From Rotaria sp. Silwood1 (taxonomy: Eukaryota; Rotifera; Eurotatoria; Philodinida; Philodinidae), in contig CAJNOP010000122.1 of NCBI GenBank assembly GCA_905250075.1, forward strand, positions 1-64,000: a stretch of DNA of 64,000 bases. The letters run 5' to 3'. Each line of letters starts with the position of its first letter. The stretch's first letter is position 1. Positions 10,801 through 22,818 of this stretch are shown piece by piece. The position numbers and the translations under genes are program-made. The notes under the pieces were generated by a model. It was not told the origin of the DNA. It did no database searches and saw only the letters and a list, made by a program, of their open reading frames with translations.

Positions 10801-13055
10801 AACAGTAAACGACCTTGTTCTCAGCCGGTGCCATGTCAAGGATAATATTTGCTAAGTTGAAGTAGGACTCTGGCTTGAGAGCGGTCACATCCGTTGATTT
10901 TTACATCTTAATCCTGAAGGGATCAAGTGAAAAGACCCCTATCTCACCGCAACACAAAGATCGGTGGGAAATCGCCTCTAAGCTTACGAAACATTATCAA
11001 GACATCGTGGAGCATGCTTTGATTGTGTCTTACAGGTGACTCATCGGTTAAAGAACGATTGATCATTGATCGTTGTCTAGAAACAGAAAGTGGCTGAAAT
11101 ATAAGGCACACTCTGATCAATAACTATGGGCCAAGAGAGAATTTTTTAGGTAATCATATTCTTAATATAAGCGATAAGGTTGTGCAATCGTTACTTGTCA
11201 AATCAAGCATGAATTTCTCTCTCATTGCACTAGCTGATGGTGAAAGTGTAGGTATGTGAATGCAAGTGTTTGTTTCTTTAACCAGTCGCGTTCATTCACG
11301 TCCGCCAAGCTCGATACCTACAGCACTCAGCATCTAGTCGTGCTCCTAATCGGCAGAGTGCTTCGAACATCTTAGACTAAACAATGTGTGTACTTTCATT
11401 CATCTTGTCATGCAGATAGATCAATTAAGAACAAGAGTTAGCAGTAATTTTAGTCAAATCGAACGTGTATCTAAGATATATGTCAGTAACAACGAAACCT
11501 GAAATGAAAGAGTTAGAACAAAAAGTTACAATCGGAAACGTTCTACAAGGATTGATGTCTTATCCGTGGCTATAAAGAATAGTAAAAATAGAAGCTTGAT
11601 AGCTTCAAGTAGTCAACATATATGCAAAATATACTTTGAAGCACAATCTGATCGTTTTACTCGTTAACGAGGACCTCATAGTCACTTTTATCTTTGTTCA
11701 TAGATACCAAGTAATTGTTAGAGTTTGTAACGTCATAAAGATTGACTCAGTTTTTCGCAGTCTGTCTGGCCGACTAAGGTCTCACTTTTCCTCCTGGTAT
11801 CTCAAGCATCATTAATACAGATATGTCGCAAAGCCGGCAATGATTTAGCTGATCAAAGTGTGTACAAGTACTGAAAAAATCCGCGAATCTGTTGAGTGCT
11901 ATTCTTTCTACTCTCGCATGGCCGATATTTGCTGAGATTATCTTTCAATGTAATGAATAATCTTTTTTTTCATAGTGATGCTGACTATAACCTCAGTTTG
12001 ATTACATTTTTATAACTTCTACTTATTAGAATTGTCGGCATATTTGTTTTTTTTTTGCAAGGTACAACAACTAATGCCGCTACAACTACAGCTGCAACAG
12101 TAGGTAAGTGTACCTTCATTTTATATTCGACAAGTCCGCATAAAAACTACAGGTAAAGTTTTGATGGAGAGGTTATCATATATTCACTGCATTCTGATAA
12201 TGATTTCATGCGGTACTATGTATTATTCAATGTAGTTGTTTCGTCATTGACAGCACTTTTTTTGACTTCACATCTGAAATTTTTATAATCTTCCTCAAAA
12301 CCAATCAGATCCACTATTGCAGATATTAAAACCATTAGTTTCATGTATTTTCTTACAAAGCTTAGCGTAGGTTCAATCGATTTTAGACGACTTCTTAAAG
12401 ACTAAATTTGAGCATAGTTTTCTTCAGAAGATTTTCGATCAGTTCAGCAAGGTTCCGACCGAAATTTAGTTAGAAGTCGCCTCAATAAAACAGTTCTGAC
12501 AGACTTAGACTGGGTGAGATTTTTCTTGCTTGGAAGTTTTCGATAATGGAGGACACATGAATATCTCACTTTACTTGTTTTACAGCTGGCGGGTGCTCTA
12601 CATCAGCCGGTGGAGTTCTTAATGGCTCATTGTCTGCAGCAAGTATACCGACAAATTGGACACCATTCTCCTATAATTTCACTGCATTGTCAGCGAACTC
12701 GACACTTTTAATGCTTATTGAAGGCTCTAATCAATACGGATGGCTACTGGATGATTTTTCGGTGACAGACTCCAGTGGTAACGAGATCCTTACTAATGGC
12801 AATTTTGAAAATGGTTCGATTTCTAACGGTTGGCTCAGTACCCGTTGCACAGGAAGTACATGCGGAAGTATTACCAATTCGGGATGTAGTGGTGGCTCCA
12901 GTTCATGTTTCGACGTTGCGTGTCAGACAACTCATTCTCTTCAGCAAACATTTTCCACCACACCGACACAGGTGTATACATTCTCCTTCAAAGTGAAACA
13001 AACGGGAACAAGCGGTTCTTCCAACAGTAACTCAATATATTACAGTATTGCATAA
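7858..13055 (+). CDS. Stalked type II membrane protein with C-terminal lectin-like domain (copy 1)
   Basis: Eight exons joined by eye give an uninterrupted 397-residue product: 7858-8079, 8131-8169, 9712-9840, 9914-9964, 10016-10092, 10132-10295, 12062-12103, 12586-13055. All junctions are GT-AG and keep frame. Residues 1-about 185: hydrophilic, Ser/Gln/Lys-rich cytosolic tail ending in a basic, Cys-containing juxtamembrane segment (HSRRRCFGLFECSRPC). About 195-220: one hydrophobic helix (WSAILAVLLLGIIISVIVVA). Then a short Thr/Ser/Ala stalk split over two exons, then an ectodomain of about 150 residues with NGSL, YGWLLDDFSVTD, LTNGNFENGS, GWLS and several Cys. The LDD-x-SV and NG-[ND]-FE-x-GS pattern suggests a jelly-roll carbohydrate-binding type fold; this is inference. 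Positive-inside charge favours type II topology. Introns 2 and 6 exceed 1.5 kb while others are about 40-75 bp; undetected exons in the long ones are possible. Same architecture as the gene at 37351-40346. Confidence 0.7.
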
Positions 13056-13360
13056 AAAAATCACTAACATGTCTTCTTTAAACCATAGATATTTTACTCA
13101 CGTTTGATTGACAGAACGAATTGCACTAAATCATCATTTCTAATAAATTTTAACAGCTGACAACGAAAACAAATGAAAAAAAAACCAGAGAAACAGCAAC
13201 AGATCCAGTGTCAGATTTCAATAAACTTGAAAATTCTAAGATATTAGCAAAATATTTATGTTGTTCTCTTGAATTCAAAATCTGTTTTGCTTAAGACTAA
13301 CAATACTCTTTCTGACAACTGAAAGAATTTAATGGTTTTGAATTGTATCTTTTCTATCTA

Positions 13361-14252
13361 CAGAGTGGCGCAAAAGTCACTTTACCCAAAAAAATTGAAT
13401 ATCTCTATTACGGTTCGAGCAAACGAGCTGATTTTTTTATCAGTGATAGAGGCATGTACCAAGTTTATATCCATAAAGACATGCCTAGTGAAACCCTTTG
13501 TTAAGTATATTGTTTTTTCTCCTATCTGTCAAAAAGTAAAACTTCTTTTGTTGAGATCAATAGTGATACTTAACAAAGAGTCTCTCTAGGCGTGTCCTTA
13601 TGGATATGAAGCTTGAACATGCCTCTATTATTGGTAGAAAAATCAACTTGTTTGATAGAGCCGTAATAGAGATATTCAATTTTTATTTTTTTAAACTGAC
13701 TTTGGGGCAACCCTGTATCTAGCCCAAAAGTGACGATACCAAGAAAAAACTAAATATCTCTGCTATGGCTCAAGCAAACGGACTGATTTTTTTATCAATA
13801 ATAGAAGCATGTTCACACTTTAAATCCATATGGACAAGATTAGAGAAAGCGTTTATAAAGTACCACTAATGACCTCAACAAAATAATTTTACTTTTTTCA
13901 CAGATAGAATAGAAAACAATATACTTAACAAAGGGTTTCTCTAGGCATATCTTTATGGATATACAGCTTGAACCTGCTTCTATCGTTGATAAAAGAATCT
14001 GCTCGTTAACTCGAGCTGTAGCGGATATATTCAATTTTTTTCGGCAAAGTGACCTTTTTTCTAACTGTGAAAAAGTAAATTTTTCTTGTTGAGGTCAATA
14101 GTGATACTTAACAAAGGGTCTCCCTAGACATGTCTTTATGAATATAAACTTGGTACACGCCTCTATCACTGATAAAAAAATCAGCTCGTTTGCTCGAACC
14201 ATAATGGAGATATTCAATTTTTTTTGGATAAAGTGACTTTTGCGCCACCCTG
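13361..14252. mobile_element. Fold-back element with Tc1/mariner-type ends
   Basis: The left end is CAGAGTGGCGCAAAAGTCAC and the right end is the inverse of CAGGGTGGCGCAAAAGTCAC. TA dinucleotides flank both sides (13359-13360 and 14253-14254), as for Tc1/mariner insertions. The arms match for about 150 bp (AATATCTCTATTACGG, CGAGCAAACGAGCTGA, AACCCTTTGTTAAGTAT). Inside there are further inverted copies of the same arm at about 13560-13715, 13728-13870 and 13910-14070. The whole is therefore a stack of inverted units, not a simple hairpin. It has no transposase. The short ORFs here (13332-13589, 13840-14034) are readings of the repeat itself. Confidence 0.75.
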
Positions 14253-17200
14253 TATGTCTGTTCTTCCCTATTCATGTCATTTGCGTAGATTCATTCATAA
14301 TCTCAATTCAAATTAATACTGTAGAAATTCCAAAAGGATTAATTAGAATTCTAATTCTAATGTTCAGTTTTAGTATGACCAATTTTCTATGGGAATCAAT
14401 TGTCAAAAGTAAATATTCTAGGGCTTCCAATTATTTCAATACAATCACCAATCCAAATTTTATTTATAGATTTTGTTTGAAATGCTTTCTCATCTGAGGA
14501 TAGCGACTGTAGATTAGATATATTATAGAAAATCGATAAACGTTTTGCTTTATTGTTTAAATTTTATAGATTGTTCTTCATTTATCATCAATAATGATGA
14601 TGAGAAAATGTTTCTTTTTTCACTTCATTGAAGTAATAAAATACGGTATCATTATTCACTAAAAGCTTCTAGTTTGATATTAAAAGAAATGAATCATTTA
14701 TTCATCTCGAGTCGAAATTCATATTCTATCAATCGATCGATTCGATATAGACATTTTGCTTTATTATCGGAAAAGTTTTATGCAATGTTTGCTTTTTTAT
14801 CTCAAAAACAACGTGTGTCTCACGTCGATTCATAAATAACGACTACAAATAATCAATTTGAAGATGATATTGATTAAATTGAAAACATTTGCTTAAATCC
14901 TATTCAAATCATTGCATTGGAACTTTTCTATTTGCTTTTTGACAAAATGTTTTCAAATGATCCTATTCAATGTACATTAGCTCTTACTTATCGATAACAA
15001 TGATTTCAAATTTATACAACAATCAAAAAAGTCTGATGCTTGGTCATTCATAAATGATATTGTGTTTTATTTGATACTTCATTTTTTGCTAAAACTTGAT
15101 AGTTTCTATCATCATCTGGTTGAGAAAACACGAAAAAAGCTTTTCATGTATCCTTTGTTTATGCTTTTCTGATGGTGTAGTCTAGAATTTTCTGTAGGTT
15201 CGTATTCTATATATGTAATTCTTTTCTCGTCTGAAAGAGCATATCAAGATGCAGAACATGATTAACTACATTTATGTTTAGAGTACCATTTTTTGCATAT
15301 CGAATAATTGAATTTGTTATTCCATTTCTTATTTTGAGAAGTAAGAATTTAAGAAAAAGGACTTTTTTATGTTCTGCATCCTCACATTGTTTTTCAAAAA
15401 CATTGAATATGTAGAATGACGACCAATAGAGAGTGCCTGGTTATCAAAGAAGTTATTTTTGACCTTTCTCTGTTGAATTTCTCTCGAAAACGTCATGATA
15501 TAGAGCTGAAAAATTTTAGCATAGTCTCTGTATGACAGTCTCAATATATTCTCAAAATTTCATGCAACTTGAATGCTCTTAAACTAAGAGCGTTTTTCGA
15601 GAGCAATGATAGTTTAAACACTTATTTCTTAGCATTAAACTAGAGATATTAATTCTTTGGTTCGCAAATCAAAAATAAGACATAAACATATTTGTGAAGC
15701 AGAATGATGAAAGTTTAGTCTTGTCATTACATACTTCAATAATCATTCATAAACATATTTTACAAAAAAATAAACAAGTTAGTTCGTTGAAAAACCTGAA
15801 AGAAATTTGAAATTTCAAAATCGATTTGTCCACACTTTGTTTAGTGAGTTCCATATTTAAAATTTTTTTTCCAGAACTATTGTGCACACACCTTTCTGAA
15901 AAAGTTAAATTGAATTGACTAAAACAAGAAGGAATCAACAATCAAATTGTTATTTACATTCAAAAACTCAGTCAATAGAATCACTTTTCTAGCTATATAC
16001 TTCAATACTCACTTCCCATTGTATTGCAAAAAAAAAAACAAATTTTATATTCCATTGAAAAAATAAATAGGAATCAATTTAAACCAGTTTTTTATATATT
16101 TTCCATACGATCCATTACAACACAACTAAACATGTGAATCTCTTTCAAAAAAATATTCAAAAACTAACAATCAATACACAAAAAATACATAAAAGAATGT
16201 TTCTACTTATTAGTCTATCAGATGTGGATGAAGAGAAGAGTCACATCTACCATCACACCCTCCCAGAGCAACTTCAATATAATTTCAATTATAAGTACTT
16301 TGGAGCACAGAAATTCAAAGTACCTTCAGAAAATCTAAGCGTCCAAAACGGAATACTATTCAGAAGTTTCTTCAAACAATGCGTCACAAAAACGAAATTT
16401 CAGTAATTACTGCGCAAGTATTTGCAAAATTTCAATAGATACGGAAATTACTAATCATTAATTTCATATAAATATGAATGTAGTTTCACATGAAGAAAAA
16501 AATCCTTTTGCCTTAAAATATTGTAAATTTCTGAAGTTGCTCAGTAATTACAAATATTAGCGATATCTTTAAGGTAGCGTATTTTTTGTTTCATTAAAAA
16601 CTGTATTACAGTAATGCCTTTGTGTAATGAGTCAAGTAATTTCTGTATTTATTGAAATTAATATCGTAATTTCATACTAATTAGTCAAAACAGGGCTACG
16701 TTGGGGAAGGAGTATGTTTTAGGTGTATTGACATTTTCATAATTTTTTCATTAATTTTTATATAGTTTGTTGTTATTTTTCGACAATACCTGGAAATATG
16801 CTTTTTGGGTTTAGTAATTATCGAAATCACCAGGGCAATAACTCACTGATGACTCATTCATTTCATAATTAATCGAGAAAATTCTTAGCAATATTGAAAA
16901 AATTTACGTAATTTCTGCTTAATTTGTGTTCGTTTTGATGATAAGGTTCCAATATACCTCATCATTGAAGTTAAATACCGTTGTTACGTTATAAATGATG
17001 GAAGTAAAAGGCATAGTTTAGTTCCACGAACAGCCTAAATATAGATATAATTACACATATAGCTAAATTTTTCTTGTTACGTCTATGTAGATAAAAGTTG
17101 AAACTGAGAACAACGCATTATACTAAGTTTCATTTGATAGAACATTGATGAGTGTATTACACAGCCAGTCTGCTATTGAGACTTCGACAAGCGTTTTACT

Positions 17201-17254
17201 CGTGCCATTAATGAAATTTTTAAAAAGTATGCAAATTTAATGGTGCACTTAATT
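14253..17254. other. Non-coding stretch
   Basis: Three kilobases of AT-rich sequence without a supported gene. Short ORFs (for example 16134-16406) show no domain, no conserved composition and no splice continuity that I can find. Confidence 0.45.
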
Positions 17255-17612
17255 TTGATCTCAAATAGGTCATAGGAAGTGAGCCAAGCATGCTAATCAA
17301 AGAAGCGTGGTTCACTTCATATAGAGAAAATGGACCAATCAAAATGCGAGTTCTTACTTCACCGCCATTCAACTATTTTCCCAAAACAGAACAATAGTAT
17401 TCACAACCAGGAAGTGTCATTCCCATAACAGAACAATTGTGTTCTGTTTTGGGAACAGTACTTCCGGGTTGTGAGTATTATTGTTCTGTTATGGGAATGG
17501 CACTTCCGGTATCAGAGTACCATATATTTAAAATGGGTATAGTATGGACTAATGGACTCCACTTAGGCTCACGCCAACTTTGGCTCACTTCATACGACCT
17601 CTCAAATATAAA
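17255..17612. mobile_element. Palindromic (fold-back) element
   Basis: The outer arms are TCAAATAGGTCATAGGAAGT and GAGCCAA at the left, inverted as TTGGCTCACTTCATACGACC and TCTCAAAT at the right. At the centre, 17381-17513 forms a tighter palindrome. ACAGAACAAT-type blocks and CCAGGAAGTG / CACTTCCGG-type blocks alternate, so it pairs as a hairpin and also carries internal direct repeats. It has no coding capacity; the ORFs at 17437-17747 on both strands are readings of the palindrome. Confidence 0.65.
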
Positions 17613-19107
17613 ATTTTCATGTAGAAAAAGATTTCTGAGAAATCCAGGCTGCTTAAAAGAACTTTTCATAGGATATAGATATGCATAAGACTTTTCACAT
17701 CGCCCATACCTTGCAATTGTATCACCAATAAAAATGAAACAGATCAAATGGATTTGACCTAAATTTTGTTTTAATTAGTACACTAAAATACTTAAGACTA
17801 TCATCCATAATCTAATGAAAAACAATTTATTCTAGCTGATCTAGCTTCTGACAAATACACATAATAAAATATTATAACTTACAAATGGGATGAATGTAAC
17901 AGCTACTGAATATCAACATGTTGGATATAACCGATTATGACGTAAACAAGTATATGGAAATGAGTATAACTGTGTAACCCGTCAGCAAAGAGCGACGAAT
18001 CATTGATGCATAATTGAATGACAAGCGTGCATGTGTTTGATGAAGAGAATGAGAAAAGATAAGATGACTCACTCATTTTACATTGGAAAGGTCAAGTTGA
18101 TAACAGCCTGATGTGGGTTTTTTCCATTTTTTTTTCTTCTTACGTAATGATATCAAAAGAAAATACCCATTAAGTGTATATGTATATATATATATATATA
18201 AGAAGAATACTATCTAATATAGATGTAAACTGAGCTCTCTCAAGAGTGTCTCTAACTAAGTTACCATTCAGTAGTATGATAAGTAGTTCTTCACAAAATA
18301 TCATACATGATTTTTTTTATATATTCAATCATTAGAATAACATGCTGAAATGTCTTAATGAAATGAACTAAGTGTTCTCATCTATCTTTTGATTTTATTT
18401 AACATGCGCCATATTTCATCGTTTTTGAACGTTGGAACACAAATATTTTATTAATAATTATTGACAATAAATGACATCATCTTTTGTAGATTTCATTCAT
18501 ACATTATGATTTATGTTTAGATTAATATTTTTTAGCTTAAGTATTTATTCTATCAACCAATATATTCTGTAAATTGAAGGTAGGTACAATTAATTTTTCT
18601 TTCATTAGAGCATGACTTATTTCTACTATTACTTTCAGAAATTGCGCGAGTATCTCATACCTCAGCGGAGAAGAAGGTCGTAATAGGAGGTATGTCTCAT
18701 AGAGGTAGTAAAAAAATCGGAAATTTTGATAATTTTATTGAGTCATGAATAATTTTCAATTATTAGAAGAGAGAGGAAGTGTGTAAAAGCCTTCCGCTTT
18801 TACACTCGGGTTATTTTTGTTAAGTTCGTTGATTCTTTTTATGAGAGTAATTAACCTTTGTATGCAGAACACTTTACATATTGGAACTATCCAGATAGGA
18901 AATGAGTGATCTACTTCCGATTTCAGTCAAAAATAGGAAGTCTCATTATCTATAAATATAGGTTACATATAATGTACTTGCGGAGTCGGATGTCTGTTAT
19001 CTCAACACACAGTCGGACTCTCACCCTGTGATTGATTCCTAAAATCAGTCTCGGATATTCTTATTTATTGTTAAGTTCATCCGAAGATAGCCTGACAAGC
19101 ACCCAAG
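17613..19107. other. Non-coding stretch with a TA microsatellite and a short perfect hairpin
   Basis: A (TA)n run lies at 18179-18200. A perfect hairpin with 10-nt arms (GTGTAAAAGC / GCTTTTACAC) and a 5-nt loop lies at 18781-18805. A TATA-like CTATAAATATA follows at about 18950. The stretch before the small ORF at 19108 could be the promoter or leader of that unit, or the end of a retroelement LTR. I cannot decide. Confidence 0.4.
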
Positions 19108-19275
19108 ATGAAAACAAACCACGAATTTATCAGATCCATATTCACTGATTATGAAAAATATGACAAACATATATGTGAAATACTAGATGTGCATTATACT
19201 GAGATAATCTTCAACACATATCTTGCGGATTGTCTCAAAACTAATATACACTATTTATCTGGCTTTTGTAATTAA
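19108..19275 (+). CDS. Small protein of unknown function, 55 residues (pair member 1)
   Basis: An ATG-initiated ORF with the start MKTNHEFIRSIFTDYEKYDK, then HICEILDVHYTEIIFNTYLA and DCLKTNIHYLSGFCN. It is similar to the ORF on the opposite strand at 19398-19637 (shared MKT, EFIR, YDK, CE-LD, EIIF, Y, C, T-I-YL). The alignment keeps the frame and the only length difference is a whole codon. This suggests a shared coding origin. I recognise no domain. It may be a complete small gene, an exon, or the start of a decayed mobile-element ORF. Confidence 0.35.
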   Translation: MKTNHEFIRSIFTDYEKYDKHICEILDVHYTEIIFNTYLADCLKTNIHYLSGFCN

Positions 19276-19397
19276 CGAATACTCTAGAATAAAATGTATC
19301 AACTCTCTTTGAATAATATCACACTTTTTCACAATGAACTCAATCCGTCCGTGCATATAAATCAATGTATCTCGAGCCTTCTTTTTTTATATCTTAT

Positions 19398-19637
19398 TTA
19401 TCTAGTAAGGGTATGAATGTATATATTAGTGAAGAGAAGACCCATCCAAACACGCAATTGTAACCAAAACTTCACATCCCACAAATAGTCGATAGTGGTT
19501 CTGAAACAATTAACGACATATATCTCGAATATTATCTCATTATCATACATATCTAGCATTTCACATAGACGTTTATCATAGTTTTCACGATCAGGGGGTA
19601 TTAATCTGATAAATTCATATTGTATTTTTGTCTTCAA
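19398..19637 (-). CDS. Small protein of unknown function, up to 79 residues (pair member 2, inverted)
   Basis: Open frame on the minus strand, similar to the ORF at 19108-19275: KTKIQYEFIRLIPPDRENYD, then KRLCEMLDMYDNEIIFEIYV and NCFRTTIDYLW. It then continues beyond the partner with an aromatic/basic tail. No ATG is available at the position equivalent to the partner's start (the codon is TTG and a stop lies three codons upstream), so the start is lost or lies in another exon. Probably a decaying copy. Confidence 0.3.
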   Translation of the reverse strand: MKTKIQYEFIRLIPPDRENYDKRLCEMLDMYDNEIIFEIYVVNCFRTTIDYLWDVKFWLQLRVWMGLLFTNIYIHTLTR

Positions 19638-19818
19638 TGTTTTTCAGAGTATTTTCGGATAAAACTAATAACAAAAAAAGAAAATTTGAAACTGGTTCAA
19701 AGAGAATACTATTGATTTCATAGATTAACTCATATATTCATATAAATTTATCGATTAACTGATGTTGTTATGATTTGTGTAATAAAAAGGAATCATTTGC
19801 TTCTATCTTAGAATTACA

Positions 19819-21760
19819 ATGTGTGGTGACCGTGAGCAAAACTCAAAACTACTACAATGTTTATCAATCCCACAAGTGAGTGACGCTTAATTATTAATGA
19901 ATTGAAACTTATCATTTGTAAAATTATATTTTTGTTTTGTCTTTGCAGCATCCTAATAGACTAGTTGGTTTCAATGCAAAAAACATGGATTCTCTAGTCA
20001 GATATATTTGTTGTATATGTAATTTTTTATTACGAAACCCGGTTCAATTAATATGTGGACATCGCTGCTGTCAATCATGTAGTAGTGGTGACGGAAGGTA
20101 AGCATAGTTTTATTTCATGTTTTTAAAATTTCTAATTAGTAATTGATTTGAACTAAGTTTTTGTTTTTCATTTAATGTTCTAGTTTTCAATGCAACGTAT
20201 GTAATGAAGTTACATCACGAGATACAGTAAGATAAATTTTAGTTATTTTTATCTATTTTCACAATTTTGTTTTGATTTAAAGATAATGCTTGACAAAGGT
20301 TGTCAATTTGATATGGAAAAATTAAATATTACTTGTTCATTTTGCGATTGGAATGGCATATTTAAAGACTATCAAGTAATATTATTTGATATGTTTTTTT
20401 TTTTCTATTAACTATTATTGAATTTTTTTCTTTCGCTATTTTTCAGAAACATTTAGACATAGTTCACTTGAATCCCTTTTGTGAGCATTGTGGTAAAGAG
20501 TTCAAAACAGTCAATGATCTTTCTCAACATATATCTGCCTGTGAGAAATATTGTGTCAATTGTATCCTCCAACCATATGGATGTAATGAAAAGGTTTTGA
20601 AGAAATTTTTATTTTAAACTTATTGCTTATTGCTTATTAACGATTCTATTTTCCATTTTTTAGTTTCTTCGTATAAATGCACGTGATCATTTTATAAGTG
20701 AACAACATCAAAGTGCTTTACTTCGATATATTTGTAAAAATATTCCAGATACGATGATTAATCAATCATTTGTATCTTCCATTACAACAATAATCCCTGA
20801 TAGAGAAACTGATGAGAATCTTCATGGAAATCTTCAACAATTATTTGAAACAACGGATATTCTCTCTGGTGGTATTAATGTGTTAAATGATGATATTCAA
20901 CGTCTCTATTCAGAGTCACTTCATCATCAAACTTCACTACGATCCTTGTCAGAAGAGTCATCAAAATTAAAAATTGCTATTGAAGAAACACATTCATCAA
21001 TAGATGCTCATCAAATCAGTCAAAAAATACTTGAGGAAAGTCTCAATTCACTTCGACAACAAGTTGAAGATCAAAAGAATAGTTTCACTGATGGCAAACT
21101 TATATGGAAAATTACAAATGTTCAACAAAAAATAGGTGTGTTAAAATATAATATCGGATTTTTCATTTCTATGTTTTTTTTTCTTCAAACTTTTTAGCCG
21201 ATGCTCAATGTGAGCGACAAGTATCTATTTATTCTCCTATATTCTATTCGTCACCGAATGGTTATAAAATGCGACTTCGTCTCTATTTGGCTGGTGATGG
21301 TAATGCTAGACGTACTCATATGTCTCTTTTCTTTGTACTTATGCGTGGAGAATATGATGCTATACTTGAATTTCCATTCAAATTCAAAGTGACATTTTGT
21401 CTAATTGATCAAACATGTCAAAAACGACATATTATCGATTCATTTCGTCCGGATGTAAAATCAAATAGTTTTCAAAGACCTCGATCAGATATGAACATAG
21501 CTTCTGGCATACCGAAATTTGTGCCCCTAACAACGATTCAACAAGATAACAATCTCTATGTTCGCGATGATACTATGTTTATCAAAGCTATGGTTGATTT
21601 TGATAACATACCAAAATCCTTGGTACCGTATACATTAAATGTTAATCCGGGTTTACCCATTCTAATTCAACAAGAATGGATCAAACGTGAACTTGAAAAA
21701 CAGGCACAAGAAAAATTATTAAATACAACTCACCCATCTATATCTATGGACATGACATGA
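19819..21760 (+). CDS. TRAF-like protein: RING, TRAF-type zinc fingers, coiled coil, MATH domain
   Basis: Seven exons (19819-19875, 19949-20097, 20184-20226, 20283-20375, 20447-20593, 20664-21135, 21198-21760) join in frame to 507 residues from an ATG. The domain order is that of TNF-receptor-associated factors. A RING (CCIC...CGHRCCQSC...CNVC, about residues 36-75) should bind E2 enzymes. Cys/His zinc-finger segments follow (CSFCDW, CEHCGKEF, QHISACEKYCVNC, GCNEK; about 100-165), then a helical region with heptad character (about 215-310). A C-terminal MATH/TRAF-C domain (CERQVSIYSPIFYSSPNGYK, MRLRLYLAGDG, HMSLFFVLMRGEYDAILEFPF) is expected to trimerise and bind receptor tails. Introns are 60-90 bp. 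Likely a cytosolic adaptor/E3 ligase in stress or immune signalling. Many rotifer paralogues exist, so no vertebrate TRAF number is assigned. Confidence 0.9.
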
Positions 21761-22818
21761 ATACGATTGAAAATAGAAATAATGGGTAACTGACAATGTA
21801 CGGACTCATTAAAATTGTTTTTTTTTGTTGCAATACTTTTGTTACTACGTCCATTATAAACAAGACGTTGATGTAAAAGTTGTTTTTTTTTAATTCAAAT
21901 TTGAAGAATCACAAACTCGACAGAATGCATTATACTCAAGATATGTAAGAATTGAATCAGTTGACAGCAAAATACCTTTTGGGATATCCTGCTGAAAGTT
22001 CTCACGACGCACGGGTGCGAAGTCGACTTTTGTTTTATCAATATCTGATAACTTGTATGCACATGAATGTGTAAAAGATCCACTTTTTAACTGTGTATGG
22101 GTATTCTCAGGAAAAAAAGTCAATGCAAAATTATTTCTTGTAGCTCACGTTTCCATCATTCGACGCTAAGTAAATAAAAAGCTGTCGCTTCATTGATTAG
22201 AGTCTCTTGTTAATCGTTAGGATATAGAAAAAATTAGTTGATAAACGAAATTTGCCTTTGAAGAGTGTGAATTATGGATGGTGATGAAGAAAAAATACAG
22301 TGACACGCATACTTACGTCCACCTTCTGTGTAGCATACTCAATAAGTGCATGAAATAGTGTGTGCATATGCAGAAGATTCATCTTCTTCTTTTTCTGAAT
22401 ATTACATTTGTTTTTATTCTCCTTATAACCAATCAACACAGGTTTTTTCAAAAGAATGAAGTGTTCGCTGTGAAAGCTCGACTTCGAACAATTCTCATGA
22501 GGTGAAGCACTTGGTTTTTTTCCTTTTTACAAAACAGCAGGTACATTTTCAAAGTTGCATACTACCATATTCAAATGGATTGGCTTCGATTTCCCATACA
22601 CAAATCCTTTTTTTTTCGAGTATCACCGCTATCTCGTCATAAAATGTCGTGGCTATAAATGACAAGAGAGCAAATAGACATATATGCAACTCTCTCATAA
22701 TGAAAAAAGTATATGATGCGATGACGATATCGTTGTATAGTCTTTGAAGTGTCGCAATTCATTGTAGAGAAGAACTTTGTCATATTCAGTGAGTATTTTG
22801 CGAGAGAAAAATCACGTC
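21761..22818. other. Non-coding stretch
   Basis: No supported gene between the TRAF-like stop and the next ATG. It contains poly-T runs and short ORFs without domains. Confidence 0.5.

Noticed and set aside
10620-11400. Possible extra exons in the long intron of the first stalked membrane gene
   Set aside because: A few acceptor/donor-bounded open stretches exist, but none keeps frame with both flanking exons, and the direct join without them is already in frame.
13332-14034. Two ORFs of 64-85 codons that resemble each other
   Set aside because: They are the same repeat arm read in opposite orientations inside the fold-back element.
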